DNA from: a bacterium
Lineage (GTDB): Bacteria > JAMORN01
Direction of reading: 5' to 3'
Assembly: GCA_027063545.1 (NCBI GenBank)
Contig: JAMORN010000126.1
Span: 1 to 7,509, forward strand
Length of the DNA stretch: 7,509 nucleotides
Shown: positions 7,114-7,509 of the stretch, piece after piece
How the letters are laid out: each line of letters starts with the position of its first letter
Position numbering within the stretch: the stretch's first letter is position 1
The notes under the pieces: generated by a model
What the model saw: the letters and a program-made list of their open reading frames with translations, nothing else
Told to the model about the DNA's origin: nothing
Databases searched by the model: none
Translations under genes and position numbers: made by a program

Positions 7114-7509
7114 TTATAATATTATTAATTCTTCTTGAAACTTATTTAACTTAAATAATTTTTTGTCTTCTAAAATATACATATTTTCTATTCTAATACC
7201 ACCAAAATTTTCTTTATATAAACCCGGTTCTATTGTGAAAACTGTATTATCAACTATCTTTTCACTAACCTTTTCACTAATATAGGGCCTTTCATGTATA
7301 TCTATTCCAACTCCATGTCCTAATGAGTGTAAAAAATAATCTTTCTTACCAAATTTATCAAAATAGTTTATTACTTCTATATGTAAATTCCTAAAATCAT
7401 CATATTTTTCTATACTATTTTCAGCTACTTTCAATGCTCCCAATACAATATTATACCACTCTTTCTGAGATTCATTTGCCATATTATATACGAATGTTCT
7501 TGTCATATC
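7114..7509 (-). CDS. M24-family metallopeptidase, Xaa-Pro aminopeptidase/dipeptidase-like (5' part beyond the window)
   Basis: This is the C-terminal 131 residues of a peptidase of the pita-bread M24 family, which removes N-terminal residues, commonly next to proline, using two metal ions in the cytosol. The frame stays open through the window edge: the edge codon (7509-7507) encodes Asp directly before MTRTF, matching the DMTRT motif whose Asp is the second metal ligand, so the ATG at 7506-7504 is internal and not the start. Other ligands are present: the His in SLGHGVG (codon 7317-7315), the Glu in TIEPGLY (7230-7228) and the Glu in GIRIENM (7188-7186), together with the IHE substrate-side motif. 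The first Asp ligand and the N-terminal creatinase-like domain, if any, lie outside. The hinge between the DMTRT and HSLGHG motifs lacks a clear version of the usual KPG-x-x-x-x-EID segment and appears divergent. The neighbouring efp supports the common PepP/PepQ-EF-P gene pairing. Methionine aminopeptidase is less likely because of the DMTRTF and HERP patterns. Confidence 0.9.
   Translation of the reverse strand, partial: DMTRTFVYNMANESQKEWYNIVLGALKVAENSIEKYDDFRNLHIEVINYFDKFGKKDYFLHSLGHGVGIDIHERPYISEKVSEKIVDNTVFTIEPGLYKENFGGIRIENMYILEDKKLFKLNKFQEELIIL

Larger units (their letters stand above)
1..7509 (-). other. Probable co-transcribed cluster: M24 peptidase-efp-accB-pilT/U-like-accC-glgP-CoADR-like
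   Basis: All seven genes point the same way, with gaps of 38, 46, 22, 21, 14 and 22 bases in transcription order. Most genes have their own purine-rich ribosome site in these gaps. No GC-rich stem followed by a T-run on the minus strand is visible in any gap. The gaps before the PilT-like gene, accC, glgP and the flavoprotein gene are too short for a conventional intergenic promoter, although internal promoters inside upstream genes are possible. Co-transcription is inferred from layout alone. Confidence 0.65.

Noticed and set aside
7504-7506. ATG of the peptidase fragment as a true start
   Set aside because: The codon before it encodes the Asp of the conserved DMTRT motif in the same open frame, so the gene continues past the window edge.
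1-7509. Mobile, defence or CRISPR system
   Set aside because: All genes are recognisable housekeeping or pilus families; there are no direct or inverted repeats of note, no transposase or integrase, and composition is uniform across the window.

Overview
The window is a compact, AT-rich bacterial segment (roughly 30% GC by eye, with AGA/AGG arginine and ATA isoleucine codons throughout). It holds seven protein genes, all on the minus strand, separated by gaps of only 14 to 46 bases. Both end genes are cut by the window edges. I see no RNA gene, mobile element, CRISPR array, long repeat or convincing terminator. The absence of terminators and the tight spacing suggest one long transcription unit, or a few overlapping ones. 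The gene content (bacterial EF-P, AccB/AccC, a PilT-family ATPase, a DUF3417-type alpha-glucan phosphorylase and a CoA-disulfide-reductase-like flavoprotein) fits an anaerobic, possibly thermophilic bacterium. A low-GC member of the Thermotogota (Marinitoga/Petrotoga/Thermosipho-like) is my first guess, with low-GC Firmicutes or Dictyoglomus as alternatives. This taxonomic call is inference.

In transcription order (right to left) the layout is: the 3' part of an M24 metallopeptidase (7509-7114); efp, elongation factor P (7075-6512); accB, biotin carboxyl carrier protein (6465-5977); a PilT/PilU-like type IV pilus motor ATPase (5954-4863); accC, biotin carboxylase, which starts at TTG (4841-3489); glgP, alpha-glucan phosphorylase (3474-898); and the 5' part of a CoA-disulfide-reductase-like pyridine nucleotide oxidoreductase (875-1).

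The peptidase-efp-accB-accC order is a familiar bacterial neighbourhood. Here EF-P serves translation of proline-rich stretches, while AccB and AccC form the biotin half of acetyl-CoA carboxylase for fatty-acid synthesis. The carboxyltransferase half (accA/accD) is not in the window. The main departure is the pilus retraction-type ATPase lying between accB and accC. Downstream, GlgP releases glucose-1-phosphate from glycogen or maltodextrin, and the flavoprotein probably handles NAD(P)H-dependent disulfide, persulfide or oxygen reduction. These genes do not form a single pathway. They look like a housekeeping cluster joining translation, lipid synthesis, carbohydrate storage and redox functions. 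I found no evidence of a novel defence, mobile or biosynthetic system.
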